64,000 bases of DNA. It comes from Snuella lapsa (GTDB lineage Bacteria; Bacteroidota; Bacteroidia; Flavobacteriales; Flavobacteriaceae). Made by a program: the position numbers and the translations under genes. Numbering within the stretch: position 1 is the first letter of the stretch; each line of letters begins with the position of its first letter. The stretch lies in contig NZ_BAABCY010000086.1 of the NCBI RefSeq assembly GCF_039539345.1, positions 1-64,000 on the forward strand, read 5' to 3'. Under the pieces are notes generated by a model. The model was given only the letters and a program-made list of their open reading frames with translations. It did not search any database and was not told the DNA's origin. This document shows, piece by piece, positions 43,633 to 51,904 of the stretch.

Positions 43633-44517
43633 ATGAGTGTTTTAGTAAACAAAGATTCAAAAATAATAGTTCAAGGGTTTACAGGAAGTGAAGGTACATT
43701 CCATGCAGGCCAAATGATAGAATACGGAACCAATATTGTTGGAGGTGTTACGCCTGGTAAAGGAGGGCAAACACATTTAGATAAGCCCGTATTTAACACT
43801 GTTCAAGACGCTGTTAACGAAGTAGGAGCAGATACAACCATTATTTTTGTACCACCAGCCTTTGCTGCCGATGCCATAATGGAAGCAGCCGATGCAGGTA
43901 TTAAAGTTATTATTACCATTACAGAAGGAATTCCAGTAGCGGATATGATTACCGCATCAAATTATATTAAACATAAAGATTGTCGCTTAATAGGTCCTAA
44001 CTGTCCTGGCGTAATTACGCCCGAAGAAGCAAAAGTAGGTATTATGCCCGGTTTTGTATTTAAAAAAGGAAATGTAGGTATTGTTTCTAAATCAGGAACC
44101 CTTACTTACGAAGCAGCCGATCAAGTTGTTAAGCAGGGGTTAGGAATTACTACTGCAATTGGTATTGGAGGAGATCCAATAATTGGAACTACAACAAAAG
44201 AAGCTGTAGAGCTATTAATTAACGATCCTGAAACTGAAGCTGTTGTAATGATTGGTGAGATTGGAGGACAATTAGAAGCCGATGCTGCAAACTGGTATAA
44301 AGAAAGTGGTAGCAAAAAACCCGTTATTGGTTTTATTGCAGGAGAAACTGCGCCTGCAGGACGTACTATGGGACATGCAGGAGCTATTGTTGGTGGAAGT
44401 GATGACACAGCACAAGCAAAAAAGAAAATAATGAGAGCTTGTGGCATCCACGTAGTAGATTCGCCAGCCGAGATTGGAAGTAAGGTTGCTGAAGTTTTAG
44501 CGTTACAAAACGCTTAA
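43633..44517 (+). CDS. sucD: Succinyl-CoA ligase, alpha subunit SucD
   Basis: 294 residues. With SucC (not in the window) it makes ATP or GTP from succinyl-CoA in the citric acid cycle. CoA-binding Rossmann motif (KIIVQGFTGSEGTFHAGQ), RLIGPNCPGVITPEEAKVG, the GIVSKSGTLTYE loop and the phosphorylated His in MGHAGAIVGG are present. It ends at a strong terminator. The beta-subunit gene is not adjacent, which is common in Bacteroidetes. Confidence 0.95.
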   Translation: MSVLVNKDSKIIVQGFTGSEGTFHAGQMIEYGTNIVGGVTPGKGGQTHLDKPVFNTVQDAVNEVGADTTIIFVPPAFAADAIMEAADAGIKVIITITEGIPVADMITASNYIKHKDCRLIGPNCPGVITPEEAKVGIMPGFVFKKGNVGIVSKSGTLTYEAADQVVKQGLGITTAIGIGGDPIIGTTTKEAVELLINDPETEAVVMIGEIGGQLEADAANWYKESGSKKPVIGFIAGETAPAGRTMGHAGAIVGGSDDTAQAKKKIMRACGIHVVDSPAEIGSKVAEVLALQNA

Positions 44518-44546
44518 TTAAAAAGCTTTTCAATTTAAATATATAG

Positions 44547-44579
44547 AATCCGCTGACTTAAGGTCGGCGGATTTTTTTT
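44547..44579 (+). terminator. Strong terminator after sucD
   Basis: AATCCGCTGAC (44547-44557) pairs with GTCGGCGGATT (44563-44573) over 11 bp with one G-T pair and a 5-nt loop, followed by T8. Confidence 0.85.
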
Positions 44580-44672
44580 GTGCTTAAAATTTAGTTAGAA
44601 ATGGTATTATTAAGGGTAACAAAATGTAGCATGGATTGATATACTGGTATGAAACAATAAAATCCAGAAATC

Positions 44673-45251
44673 ATGAAAGTACAGAAAGCAATTTTAAAAC
44701 TAATAATTATAAGTGCTCTTTTTATAAGCTGTTCTAAAGACGATGATTCAGATTTAATAGAACAAGCGCCACAGTACCCTATGAAAACTTTAATAGAAAC
44801 TGGACACATGGAATTAAAAAGTACCATGCAGCAGTGGGTGTCACATTTTGAAGTAGGCTATAAATTTAAGACATTTAAAAATGGTAAGATTACTGCCTTA
44901 GGTATTCGGGTACCACACAATGACTCCTATAGAGTGACATTATGTAATGCCGAAACAGAAGAAATTTTAGTGACAAAAAATATTGTTTCTAGTTCAGGCT
45001 TATTGTCGTTTGAAACAATCGACCCTATTAATATAGCTTCGGGGGTGGCTTATTTTGTATCTGTGAACACAAATGACTATTACACTTTTAATGATTCAGG
45101 GAATGCAATGTTTCCTGTTGAAAGTGGTGATGTTTTGATTACCGACTACGGTGTTAGATCTGGTACAAATCCAGACCAGATCATGCCTGTTCAATATTCA
45201 AAAGTCTCTTATGTAGGCATGGTGGACATTAAATTCATACCAAACAATTAA
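44673..45251 (+). CDS. Lipoprotein of unknown function, DUF4082-like fold
   Basis: 192 residues with a lipoprotein signal (MKVQKAILKLIIISALFISC, lipid-bearing Cys20 followed by SKDDDSD, whose acidic residues suit surface export in Bacteroidetes). The mature part reads GYKFKTFKNGKITALGIRVP, then YRVTLCNAETEEILVTKNI and an INIASGVAYFVSVNTNDYY segment, the pattern of small beta-sandwich domains of the DUF4082 type that occur in cell-surface proteins. It stands alone and has a terminator after it. Function unknown. Confidence 0.6.
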   Translation: MKVQKAILKLIIISALFISCSKDDDSDLIEQAPQYPMKTLIETGHMELKSTMQQWVSHFEVGYKFKTFKNGKITALGIRVPHNDSYRVTLCNAETEEILVTKNIVSSSGLLSFETIDPINIASGVAYFVSVNTNDYYTFNDSGNAMFPVESGDVLITDYGVRSGTNPDQIMPVQYSKVSYVGMVDIKFIPNN

Positions 45252-45314
45252 CCACTTCGTTTCCATATTGAAAAAGTTTAAATAAGTTCTTATAAAAGGA
45301 CAATAACTTACTAG

Positions 45315-45346
45315 AACCTTACAAGATTTTGTAAGGTTTTTTTATA
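45315..45346 (+). terminator. Terminator after the lipoprotein gene
   Basis: Perfect 10-bp stem AACCTTACAA (45315-45324) with TTGTAAGGTT (45329-45338), 4-nt loop GATT and a T run. Confidence 0.85.
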
Positions 45347-45365
45347 TCTTACAATTTGTAATTAC

Positions 45366-45373
45366 TATATTTG
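45366..45373 (+). promoter_or_regulatory. Bacteroidetes -7 element (TATATTTG) upstream of fabG
   Basis: Exact TAnnTTTG match 233 bases before the fabG ATG; a transcript from here would have a leader of about 225 bases. Confidence 0.45.
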
Positions 45374-45451
45374 AACGCCATAAATGATACCACTTGTTAA
45401 TTAAATTTAGATAAATTCAAGAAGCAAATGAAATTGTTTAATAGGCAGAGA

Positions 45452-45481
45452 GCATTTAAATATCGATTATAGAGTAAATTT
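45452..45481 (+). repeat. Dispersed ~30-bp repeat, copy 4
   Basis: GCATTTAAAT, then ATCGATTATA, then GAGTAAATTT; differs from copy 2 (27231) at only a few positions. It lies in the predicted fabG leader. Confidence 0.5.
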
Positions 45482-45605
45482 CAAAAATGCCTCACAAAAA
45501 ATAATGTTTAAAATTTTTAATGTGAGAACGAAGGTAAGGAGAGTTTGCACGCGTTCTTAATTTTATAATTAACATGTAGTAAAAAAATTACTAAAATTTA
45601 AACGA

Positions 45606-46352
45606 ATGAAATTATTAGAAGGAAAAACAGCCATAATTACAGGTGCGAGTAGGGGGATAGGTAAAGGTATAGCACAAGTTTTTGCGCAACAAGGAGCTAA
45701 TGTAGCTTTTACTTACAGCGCATCGGTAGATGCAGCTAAAGCATTAGAGAGTGAGTTAACAGCCTTAGGTGTGAAGGCTAAAGGATACCAAAGCAATGCA
45801 GCAAGTTTTGAAGAAGCCCAAAACCTAGCAAATGATGTGGTTGCCGAATTTGGTAGTATTGATATATTAGTCAATAACGCAGGTATTACTAAAGATAATT
45901 TATTAATGCGCATAAGTGAAGAAGATTTTGATACCGTTATTGAGGTTAATTTAAAATCGGTTTTTAACATGACCAAGGCAGTACAACGTACTATGCTAAA
46001 ACAACGCAAGGGATCTATTATTAACATGAGCTCTGTTGTAGGAGTAAAAGGTAATGCAGGACAAACTAATTACGCAGCTTCAAAAGCGGGTATTATTGGA
46101 TTTTCAAAATCCGTTGCCTTAGAACTTGGATCAAGAAACATTAGATCTAATGTTGTTGCACCTGGTTTTATAGAAACGGAAATGACAGCTAAGTTAGATG
46201 AAGAAGTTGTAAAAGGATGGCGCGCTGGGATTCCATTAAAACGTGGTGGTACTCCTGAAGATATTGCCAATGTTTGTGTATTCTTAGCGAGCGACATGAG
46301 TGCCTATGTTACTGGACAAACACTAAATGTCGATGGAGGAATGCTTACTTAA
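45606..46352 (+). CDS. fabG: 3-oxoacyl-ACP reductase FabG
   Basis: 248-residue short-chain dehydrogenase that reduces 3-oxoacyl-ACP with NADPH in fatty-acid elongation. NADP-binding TGASRGIGKGIA (12-23), NNAGIT, the catalytic Ser in MSSVVG and the YAASKAG tyrosine/lysine pair are present, and the C-terminal YVTGQTLNVDGGM is typical. It is followed by the VWA gene 51 bases later and is near the lpx cluster with the FabZ fusion, but no other fab gene lies close. Confidence 0.92.
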   Translation: MKLLEGKTAIITGASRGIGKGIAQVFAQQGANVAFTYSASVDAAKALESELTALGVKAKGYQSNAASFEEAQNLANDVVAEFGSIDILVNNAGITKDNLLMRISEEDFDTVIEVNLKSVFNMTKAVQRTMLKQRKGSIINMSSVVGVKGNAGQTNYAASKAGIIGFSKSVALELGSRNIRSNVVAPGFIETEMTAKLDEEVVKGWRAGIPLKRGGTPEDIANVCVFLASDMSAYVTGQTLNVDGGMLT

Positions 46353-46403
46353 TTTCAAGATGCATGAATTATGGTTTTGAAATTTAGAAATCGATATTTT
46401 TAG

Positions 46404-48437
46404 ATGCAAACAGAAACGCTTGTATACATTATATTAGCTGGAATTATTGCGCTTTTTTTAGCGCTTTTTCAGTATAAGTCAAAAAGAAAGAGCATGTCTA
46501 AACTGGACATGCTTTTTTCTTTCTTAAGGTTTGTAACCATATTTTCTGTACTGTTACTACTTATAAATCCTAAGTTTAAACATTCAAGTCAAACTATAGA
46601 AAAACCAACATTGGTTATTGCTGTAGATAACTCTAGTTCTGTTAAGTATTTAAATAAAGATAAAGAGGTTCAAGACTTAGCAAATCAGCTCTTAAGTGAT
46701 CAAAAACTACAGGGCAAGTTCAATATAGAGGCCTATTCCTTTGGAGAGTCGGTAAACAAGTTGGATACCATTTCTTTTTCTGGAAAGCAAACCAATATAG
46801 ATAGAGTATTTAAACAGTTCTCTCAAATATACAAGCAAGCAACAGCCCCTACAATCCTTATAACCGATGGAAATCAAACTTATGGTAACGATTATTTGTT
46901 TACTTCATCACATTACAAACAACCTATTTATCCAATAATATTAGGAGATACCGTTACGTACACCGATTTAAAAATTCAACAGTTAAACGTTAATAAATAT
47001 GCATACTTGAAAAACAAATTTCCAGTTGAAGCCATTTTGGTATTCAATGGAAATAAATCTATCAATTCACGGTTTGTTGTTACCAATGGTAATACAACTG
47101 TTTATTCAGAACCCGTGAGTTTTTCAAAAAATAACAATTCAAGAATTATAAATTTTACGCTACCAGCCAATAAAGTAGGTGTTGGTAGCTACAAGGCAAC
47201 GATCCAGCCCATAGATAATGAAAAAAATACGATTAACAATTCTAAGAATTTTGCTGTTGAAGTTATTGATCAAAAAACAAAAATAGCCATAGTTAGTGAT
47301 TTTCCCCATCCCGATTTAGGTGTATTAAAAAGAAGTATAGAAAGTAACGAACAGCGCATAGTAACTTTTTTAAATCCTAAAGAAGCAATTGATAGGTTGG
47401 AAGATTTTCAGTTGATTATACTCAACCAACCAAATAATAAATTTAAACAAGTTTACAATGTCTTAAATGAGCAAAACAAAAACCGACTTGTTATTGTTGG
47501 AACGAAAACGGATTTAAGGTTTTTAAACACTATTGGAAATAACTACACTTTTGAAATTACCAACCAAGAAGAAGATTATCAAGCAGAATTAAACCTGAAT
47601 TATGCACCCTTTATTATTGACGATATAGATTTTGAGTCGTTTCCTCCTTTAAAATCTAATTATGGAGCTGTTACTTTTTCCGTTCCTTATCAAACTATTT
47701 TAAATAAACGTGTAAATAATGTGCCTGTTAACGCGCCATTACTAGCTACTTTCGAAATGAATTCGAAAAGGGAAGCGGTTCTATTTGGTGAAAGCATTTG
47801 GCAATGGAGAGCCCAGAGTTTTTTAAATTCTAATACATTTAACCTATTCGATGATTTTATTGGTAAACTAGTACAATACTTAGCTTCAAACAAAAGAAGG
47901 GATCGCTTGAGTCTTGAATACGAATCATTTTATACTGGAAGTAGTAAAATAGAAATTAAAGCACAAGTCTTCGATAATAACTATGTGTTCGATTCGAGAG
48001 AAACACTCAATATAATTGTAACAGATAAACTTTCAGGTCAAGAAAAACAGTTCCCGCTCATATTGAAGAACAATTATTATGTAGCAGATTTAAGTAATTT
48101 GCCACCATCAGAATATAGCTTTACCATTAGTGCGGTTAATGAAAATATTTCGAAATCTGGAAATTTTCAGATTTTGGAATACAATGTCGAACAACAATTC
48201 TTAAATGCCAATGTAACAAAATTAGAGCAATTGGCTACTAATAGCAATGGCAAGAGCTTTTTTGTTTCCGATACAAAAAACCTCGTTAACGAAATTTTAA
48301 ATGACGATCGCTTTGTGGCAATTCAAAAGGTCAACAAAAATGTCATACCTTTGGTTGACTGGAAATATTTACTTGCTTTAATAGCTTTAAGTCTAACAGT
48401 CGAGTGGTTTCTGAGAAAATACAATGGATTAATTTAA
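46404..48437 (+). CDS. VWA-type membrane protein (BatA/B-like layout)
   Basis: 677 residues. Two N-terminal hydrophobic helices (about 7-24 and 36-55), then a periplasmic region starting LVIAVDNSSSVKYLNKDKEV that has a DxSxS-type MIDAS motif (DNSSS) of a von Willebrand A domain, followed by beta-sandwich segments, and a C-terminal helix (WKYLLALIALSLTVEWFL) near residue 650. The layout with TM at both ends fits Bacteroidetes VWA membrane proteins. It is 13 bases upstream of the prohibitin gene, so an envelope-stress or protein-quality role is possible, but not shown. Confidence 0.7.
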   Translation: MQTETLVYIILAGIIALFLALFQYKSKRKSMSKLDMLFSFLRFVTIFSVLLLLINPKFKHSSQTIEKPTLVIAVDNSSSVKYLNKDKEVQDLANQLLSDQKLQGKFNIEAYSFGESVNKLDTISFSGKQTNIDRVFKQFSQIYKQATAPTILITDGNQTYGNDYLFTSSHYKQPIYPIILGDTVTYTDLKIQQLNVNKYAYLKNKFPVEAILVFNGNKSINSRFVVTNGNTTVYSEPVSFSKNNNSRIINFTLPANKVGVGSYKATIQPIDNEKNTINNSKNFAVEVIDQKTKIAIVSDFPHPDLGVLKRSIESNEQRIVTFLNPKEAIDRLEDFQLIILNQPNNKFKQVYNVLNEQNKNRLVIVGTKTDLRFLNTIGNNYTFEITNQEEDYQAELNLNYAPFIIDDIDFESFPPLKSNYGAVTFSVPYQTILNKRVNNVPVNAPLLATFEMNSKREAVLFGESIWQWRAQSFLNSNTFNLFDDFIGKLVQYLASNKRRDRLSLEYESFYTGSSKIEIKAQVFDNNYVFDSRETLNIIVTDKLSGQEKQFPLILKNNYYVADLSNLPPSEYSFTISAVNENISKSGNFQILEYNVEQQFLNANVTKLEQLATNSNGKSFFVSDTKNLVNEILNDDRFVAIQKVNKNVIPLVDWKYLLALIALSLTVEWFLRKYNGLI

Positions 48438-48450
48438 TATATAATAACTA

Positions 48451-49266
48451 ATGGAAAAATTACCAAAAATTGCTTTGCCTTTCGTTTTTGTAGGCATCAT
48501 ATTAATAATAGTACTTGCTAAATCTGCTGTTACCATCGATGCTGGTCATGCAGGTGTTTTATATGAAACATTAAAAAATGGTGTGGATTCAGATAAAGAA
48601 CCCCTAGGGCCGGGTTTTCATATTATAGCACCATGGAACCGTGTGATTGATTACGAAACACGTCAGCAAGAAATTCCGGAAAAAATGTCTGTGTTATCAT
48701 CAAATGGTTTGGACATTCAATTGGATGCCTCTGTTTTATACGAGCCAGACGTAAAGAATCTTGGAAAGTTGCATAACGAAAAAGGGGAGAACTATTTAAA
48801 AAGGGTTTTACAACCAGCCGTTAGAAGTGCGGCTAGAAGTGTTGTAGGGCGCTATACGCCAGAGCAATTGTATTCGAGCAAGCGAGATGCTATTCAGGAA
48901 GAGATATTTTTGGAGACTAAAAAAATCGTTGAGAGCCAATACATCCAGTTAAACAGTATTTTAATTAGAGATGTAACCTTACCTCCTACAATTAAGGATG
49001 CTATTGAGCGGAAGTTAAAACAAGAGCAGGAATCCTTAGAATATGAGTTTAGGTTAGTTACGGCCGAAAAAGAAGCCCAAAGACAACGCATTGAAGCGCA
49101 AGGGAAAGCCGATGCCAATAAAATTTTAAGTGCATCCTTAACAGATAAAATCCTTCAGGATAAAGGTATTGAAGCAACTATAAAATTATCAGAATCACCA
49201 AATAGTAAGGTTGTTGTTATTGGATCTGGGGATACCGGCATGCCAATAATTCTAGGAAATCAATAA
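48451..49266 (+). CDS. Prohibitin-family (SPFH/band 7) membrane protein
   Basis: 271 residues. One N-terminal helix (ALPFVFVGIILIIVLAKSAV, about 8-27), then the SPFH domain with VTIDAGHAGVLYETLKNG, GPGFHIIAPWNRVIDYETR, VRSAARSVVGRYTPEQLY and RDVTLPPTIKDAIERKLK, and a C-terminal coiled coil (about 175-225) rich in EAQRQRIEAQGKADA. Such proteins assemble ring-like complexes in the membrane and often scaffold proteases or lipids. It is 13 bases after the VWA gene. Confidence 0.88.
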   Translation: MEKLPKIALPFVFVGIILIIVLAKSAVTIDAGHAGVLYETLKNGVDSDKEPLGPGFHIIAPWNRVIDYETRQQEIPEKMSVLSSNGLDIQLDASVLYEPDVKNLGKLHNEKGENYLKRVLQPAVRSAARSVVGRYTPEQLYSSKRDAIQEEIFLETKKIVESQYIQLNSILIRDVTLPPTIKDAIERKLKQEQESLEYEFRLVTAEKEAQRQRIEAQGKADANKILSASLTDKILQDKGIEATIKLSESPNSKVVVIGSGDTGMPIILGNQ

Positions 49267-49307
49267 ATATAAAAGGTAAAAGGCATATCGTGTTGAATAT
49301 AAAAACT

Positions 49308-50114
49308 ATGATCTGGCAGCCTTTTCCTTTATTAGACAAAAACTGGCAAAAACTTTTTCTTATTAGTTTTTGCTTTGTTTTTAGTGTGGTTTTTTTAAAC
49401 CTTTTTGTTCCCTTTAATATCAATTTATGGGAAGATGATGAGGGTATTGCGCAATTTTTGAGGCTATCAAAGTTTGCCGCCATAGGTATTTTAGTTTTGG
49501 CCTTTTCGCAGTTTGCGTTACGTAAACTATTTAAAATTTCAAGCTTTAAGTTTGTTGAATTTATTGGTTGGGTAATATTGGAGATGGTGTTGATCGCTTT
49601 GGTCTTGTCTGCTTTCTACCTATATGATGGAATATCTTTTTGGTTATTTTTTTTAGAATGCATCCGTTATGCAGCATTGGTTGTTTTAATTCCTTATTCT
49701 GTAGCACTACTTATAATTTATGTATTTCTGTTAAAGAATAATAACAATGCCAATGCGAGTGCATCACTACCTACAGATTTAATAGGAATACCCGATGGAA
49801 ACAACCTAGTTAAGTTATCTGTGCCAATAAATAATCTATTGTATTTTGAGTCGGCAGATAACTATGTGGTAGTTCAATATCTTGATGAAGGAAAAGCAAA
49901 GAAAAAACTTATTCGTAATACGCTTAAAAACTTAGAAAACACACTGGATAACTCTGTCATAAAAAGGTGCCATCGTTCTTTTATTGTTAATGTAAAAAGC
50001 ATCAAATTAATCGAAAAAGTTTCAGGTAAGTTTTTCATTCATATAAAAAACAATGAGAAACCCATCCCTATATCTACCAATTACATCCCACAGTTTAAAG
50101 ATTATATTTCTTAA
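49308..50114 (+). CDS. LytTR-family DNA-binding regulator with membrane N terminus
   Basis: About 268 residues from ATG 49308 (a GTG start at 49290 adds six residues). The N-terminal half has about four hydrophobic helices (LFLISFCFVFSVVFLNLF, ILVLAFSQFAL and others). The C-terminal LytTR domain reads NNLLYFESADNYVVVQYL, KKLIRNTLKNLE and KRCHRSFIVNVKSIKLIE. There is no receiver domain, so signal input must come through the membrane part. It follows the prohibitin gene by 41 bases and could regulate this cluster. Confidence 0.85.
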   Translation: MIWQPFPLLDKNWQKLFLISFCFVFSVVFLNLFVPFNINLWEDDEGIAQFLRLSKFAAIGILVLAFSQFALRKLFKISSFKFVEFIGWVILEMVLIALVLSAFYLYDGISFWLFFLECIRYAALVVLIPYSVALLIIYVFLLKNNNNANASASLPTDLIGIPDGNNLVKLSVPINNLLYFESADNYVVVQYLDEGKAKKKLIRNTLKNLENTLDNSVIKRCHRSFIVNVKSIKLIEKVSGKFFIHIKNNEKPIPISTNYIPQFKDYIS

Positions 50115-50231
50115 GACATTCTATTCATCCCATAATGGGCTTCTTTGTCCCTATTTTTTTACGTAACGATTTGATCTACATAATTTTGTTGAAAATAAAA
50201 AATCAATGTATAATTTAATTTAGTTTTAATT

Positions 50232-50603
50232 ATGAAGAAAAATCTAGTCGTATTAGTAGTAGTAGTTTTAGCATTTTGTTTTAAGACAAACGCCCAAGAG
50301 TCTATAAAAAACTTTAAAGGTACCTGGGAGTATGAGTGCAACGAAGCACCTTATGGATACAATTCTGGAAAAATAGTTGTTGAACAAAAAAAGGACAGAC
50401 CTGTCGTTAAGGTAATCTATGAAGATGGAGGTGAAAATACAGCCGAATCTATTAAAGTCAAGAATGGTGTGTTGTACTTTAATATAAATGTAGAAGATAG
50501 CTTTGTTAAAGTGCAATTACAAAAGGATGGTACGAAAATAAAAGGCAAAGCCATTAACGGTTACGGAGAAGAATTGAGGATAACCGCCGTGCAGAAAAAA
50601 TAG
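50232..50603 (+). CDS. Small secreted beta-barrel-like protein (123 aa)
   Basis: A signal peptide (KKNLVVLVVVVLAFCFKTNA, cleavage after AQ22) is followed by ESIKNFKGTWEYECNEAPYG and then alternating strands (GKIVVEQKKDRPVVKVIYED, VLYFNINVEDSFVKVQL, GTKIKGKAINGYGEELRI), the architecture of small lipocalin-like periplasmic proteins. No cysteine pair is placed for a disulphide. Own terminator at 50648. No family recognised; isolated between the LytTR gene and the his operon. Confidence 0.6.
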   Translation: MKKNLVVLVVVVLAFCFKTNAQESIKNFKGTWEYECNEAPYGYNSGKIVVEQKKDRPVVKVIYEDGGENTAESIKVKNGVLYFNINVEDSFVKVQLQKDGTKIKGKAINGYGEELRITAVQKK

Positions 50604-50647
50604 CCTAAAATTATAGGCAGTCTGTTTAATTTTATTAGTTAGTTTAT

Positions 50648-50686
50648 AAAATATCCAAATCGAGGTGTGCTCGTTTGGATATTTTT
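50648..50686 (+). terminator. Terminator after the 123-aa secreted protein
   Basis: AAATATCCAAA (50649-50659) pairs with TTTGGATATTT (50674-50684), with an inner CGAG/CTCG (50661-50664/50670-50673) extension and one bulged T, followed by T residues. Confidence 0.75.
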
Positions 50687-50771
50687 AATTGAATGGATTA
50701 TTGGTTTGAGAAGTATTAAAAAAATAGGCTTAAAAATTAATAATGTTAAAATAGTTAAAAAATGTCCCTAT

Positions 50772-50779
50772 TATATTTG
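50772..50779 (+). promoter_or_regulatory. Bacteroidetes -7 element (TATATTTG) for the his operon
   Basis: Exact TAnnTTTG match 48 bases upstream of the leader peptide, which would begin about 40 bases into the RNA. Two more ATATTTG-like motifs follow before the leader. Confidence 0.5.
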
Positions 50780-50826
50780 GAGATATTTGTTTTAATTACT
50801 GATATTTGTAGAAACAATAGGTAAAC

Positions 50827-50883
50827 ATGAATTTTATTCAATTTCATCATCATCATTTTCAAATTTGCTCTCAAGCGAAGTGA
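50827..50883 (+). CDS. His operon leader peptide (18 aa, four consecutive His)
   Basis: An 18-codon ORF MNFIQFHHHHFQICSQAK with TGA at 50881. Four adjacent CAT codons (50845-50856) act as a sensor of charged tRNA-His. The next structures are an antiterminator and a terminator (see entry at 50870-50949), so this is a ribosome-mediated attenuation leader for hisGDCBHAFIE. Length, His run and position before hisG are all as in classical his attenuators. Translation is inferred, not seen. Confidence 0.85.
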   Translation: MNFIQFHHHHFQICSQAK

Positions 50884-50949
50884 AGGTGTGTTGAATAAAG
50901 TCAAGATATTTTTAAACCCGTTTGAGACAATCAAGCGGGTTTTTTATTT
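50870..50949 (+). promoter_or_regulatory. His attenuator: antiterminator and terminator
   Basis: Terminator: 12-bp stem 50914-50925 / 50931-50942 (AAACCCGTTTGA with TCAAGCGGGTTT, one G-T), loop GACAA, then a T run. Antiterminator: CTCAAGCG (50870-50877), in the last codons of the leader peptide, pairs with CGTTTGAG (50919-50926), the 5' arm of the terminator. TCAAGCG occurs twice (50871-50877 and 50931-50937), so the two pairings are mutually exclusive. A ribosome stalled on the His codons leaves the antiterminator free; one that reaches the stop codon covers it and the terminator forms. Confidence 0.85.
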
Positions 50950-50993
50950 AAAAACTTAAGTAGATTGTTTCAAACTCATAACGAATAATAAAA

Positions 50994-51851
50994 ATGAGTA
51001 AACTAAGAATTGCTGTACAAAAATCGGGTCGATTAAACGAAGACTCAATGAAAATCCTAAAGGATATAGGGATTTCTATCGATAATGGGAAGGATCAATT
51101 AAAGGCATCAGCCAGGAATTTTCCAGTAGAAGTATTCTATTTAAGGAATGGCGATATTCCGCAATATTTAAAAGATGGTGTTGTAGATGTTGCCATTATC
51201 GGAGAAAATGTATTAATAGAAAAGGGGAAGGATATAAGAGTTGCTGAAAAACTAGGATTTTCTGCTTGTCGCGTGTGTATTGCCGTCCCAAAGTCCCATA
51301 ATTATAACACTATAAAAGATCTGGAGGGAAAGCGTATAGCTACATCATATCCTAATACCGTTCAAGATTATTTAGATAAAAATGGTGTGAAATCGAATTT
51401 GCATATTATTAATGGTTCTGTTGAAATCGCTCCAAATATTGGACTGGCAGATGCTATTTGTGATATTGTATCTAGCGGAAGCACGCTGTTTAAAAACAAT
51501 TTAAAAGAAGTTGAAACGATCTTAAAATCGGAGGCGGTACTAGCGGTTTCACCAGTGCTTTCAAAAGAAAAAGAAGCTATTCTTAGTAAAATCCAGTTTA
51601 GGATTCAGTCGGTCTTAAAAGGCAGACAATCAAAATATATATTGCTTAATGCTCCAAACGATAAATTACAGGACATTATAAATGTGTTACCAGGAATGAA
51701 AAGTCCAACTGTGTTGCCTTTGGCAGAGGAGGGGTGGAGCTCAGTACATTCTGTAATAAGTAAGAACGAATTTTGGGACGTTATTGACGAACTAAAAAAT
51801 AACGGCGCCCAAGGAATTTTGGTATGTCCTATTGAGAAGATGGTATTATAG
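50994..51851 (+). CDS. hisG: ATP phosphoribosyltransferase HisG (long form)
   Basis: 285 residues, long form with a C-terminal regulatory domain (about 210-285), so it should be feedback-inhibited by histidine and needs no HisZ. It catalyses the first step, joining PRPP and ATP. LRIAVQKSGRLNEDSMKILK opens the protein, DVAIIGENVLIEKG and a PRPP-binding ADAICDIVSSGSTLFKNNL follow. First gene after the attenuator. Its stop overlaps a GTG of the next frame. Confidence 0.95.
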   Translation: MSKLRIAVQKSGRLNEDSMKILKDIGISIDNGKDQLKASARNFPVEVFYLRNGDIPQYLKDGVVDVAIIGENVLIEKGKDIRVAEKLGFSACRVCIAVPKSHNYNTIKDLEGKRIATSYPNTVQDYLDKNGVKSNLHIINGSVEIAPNIGLADAICDIVSSGSTLFKNNLKEVETILKSEAVLAVSPVLSKEKEAILSKIQFRIQSVLKGRQSKYILLNAPNDKLQDIINVLPGMKSPTVLPLAEEGWSSVHSVISKNEFWDVIDELKNNGAQGILVCPIEKMVL

Positions 51852-51904
51852 TGTCTTTCAGATCCCGTGCATTTGGGAGAGAATCTCACTTAAAAAAGTT
51901 TAGT

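Larger units (their letters stand above)
45252..45605. other. Intergenic region upstream of fabG
   Basis: A 354-base gap with a terminator (45315), a perfect -7 element (45366) and repeat copy 4 (45452). Between 45485 and 45526 a CTCAC/GTGAG stem with an AT-rich loop could form. No ORF above 20 codons looks real. A long fabG leader or a small RNA are both possible. Confidence 0.45.

Noticed and set aside
51851..51904. Extended GTG start for hisD
   Set aside because: The 18 added residues (MSFRSRAFG...) are unlike the family and overlap the hisG stop; ATG 51905 fits.
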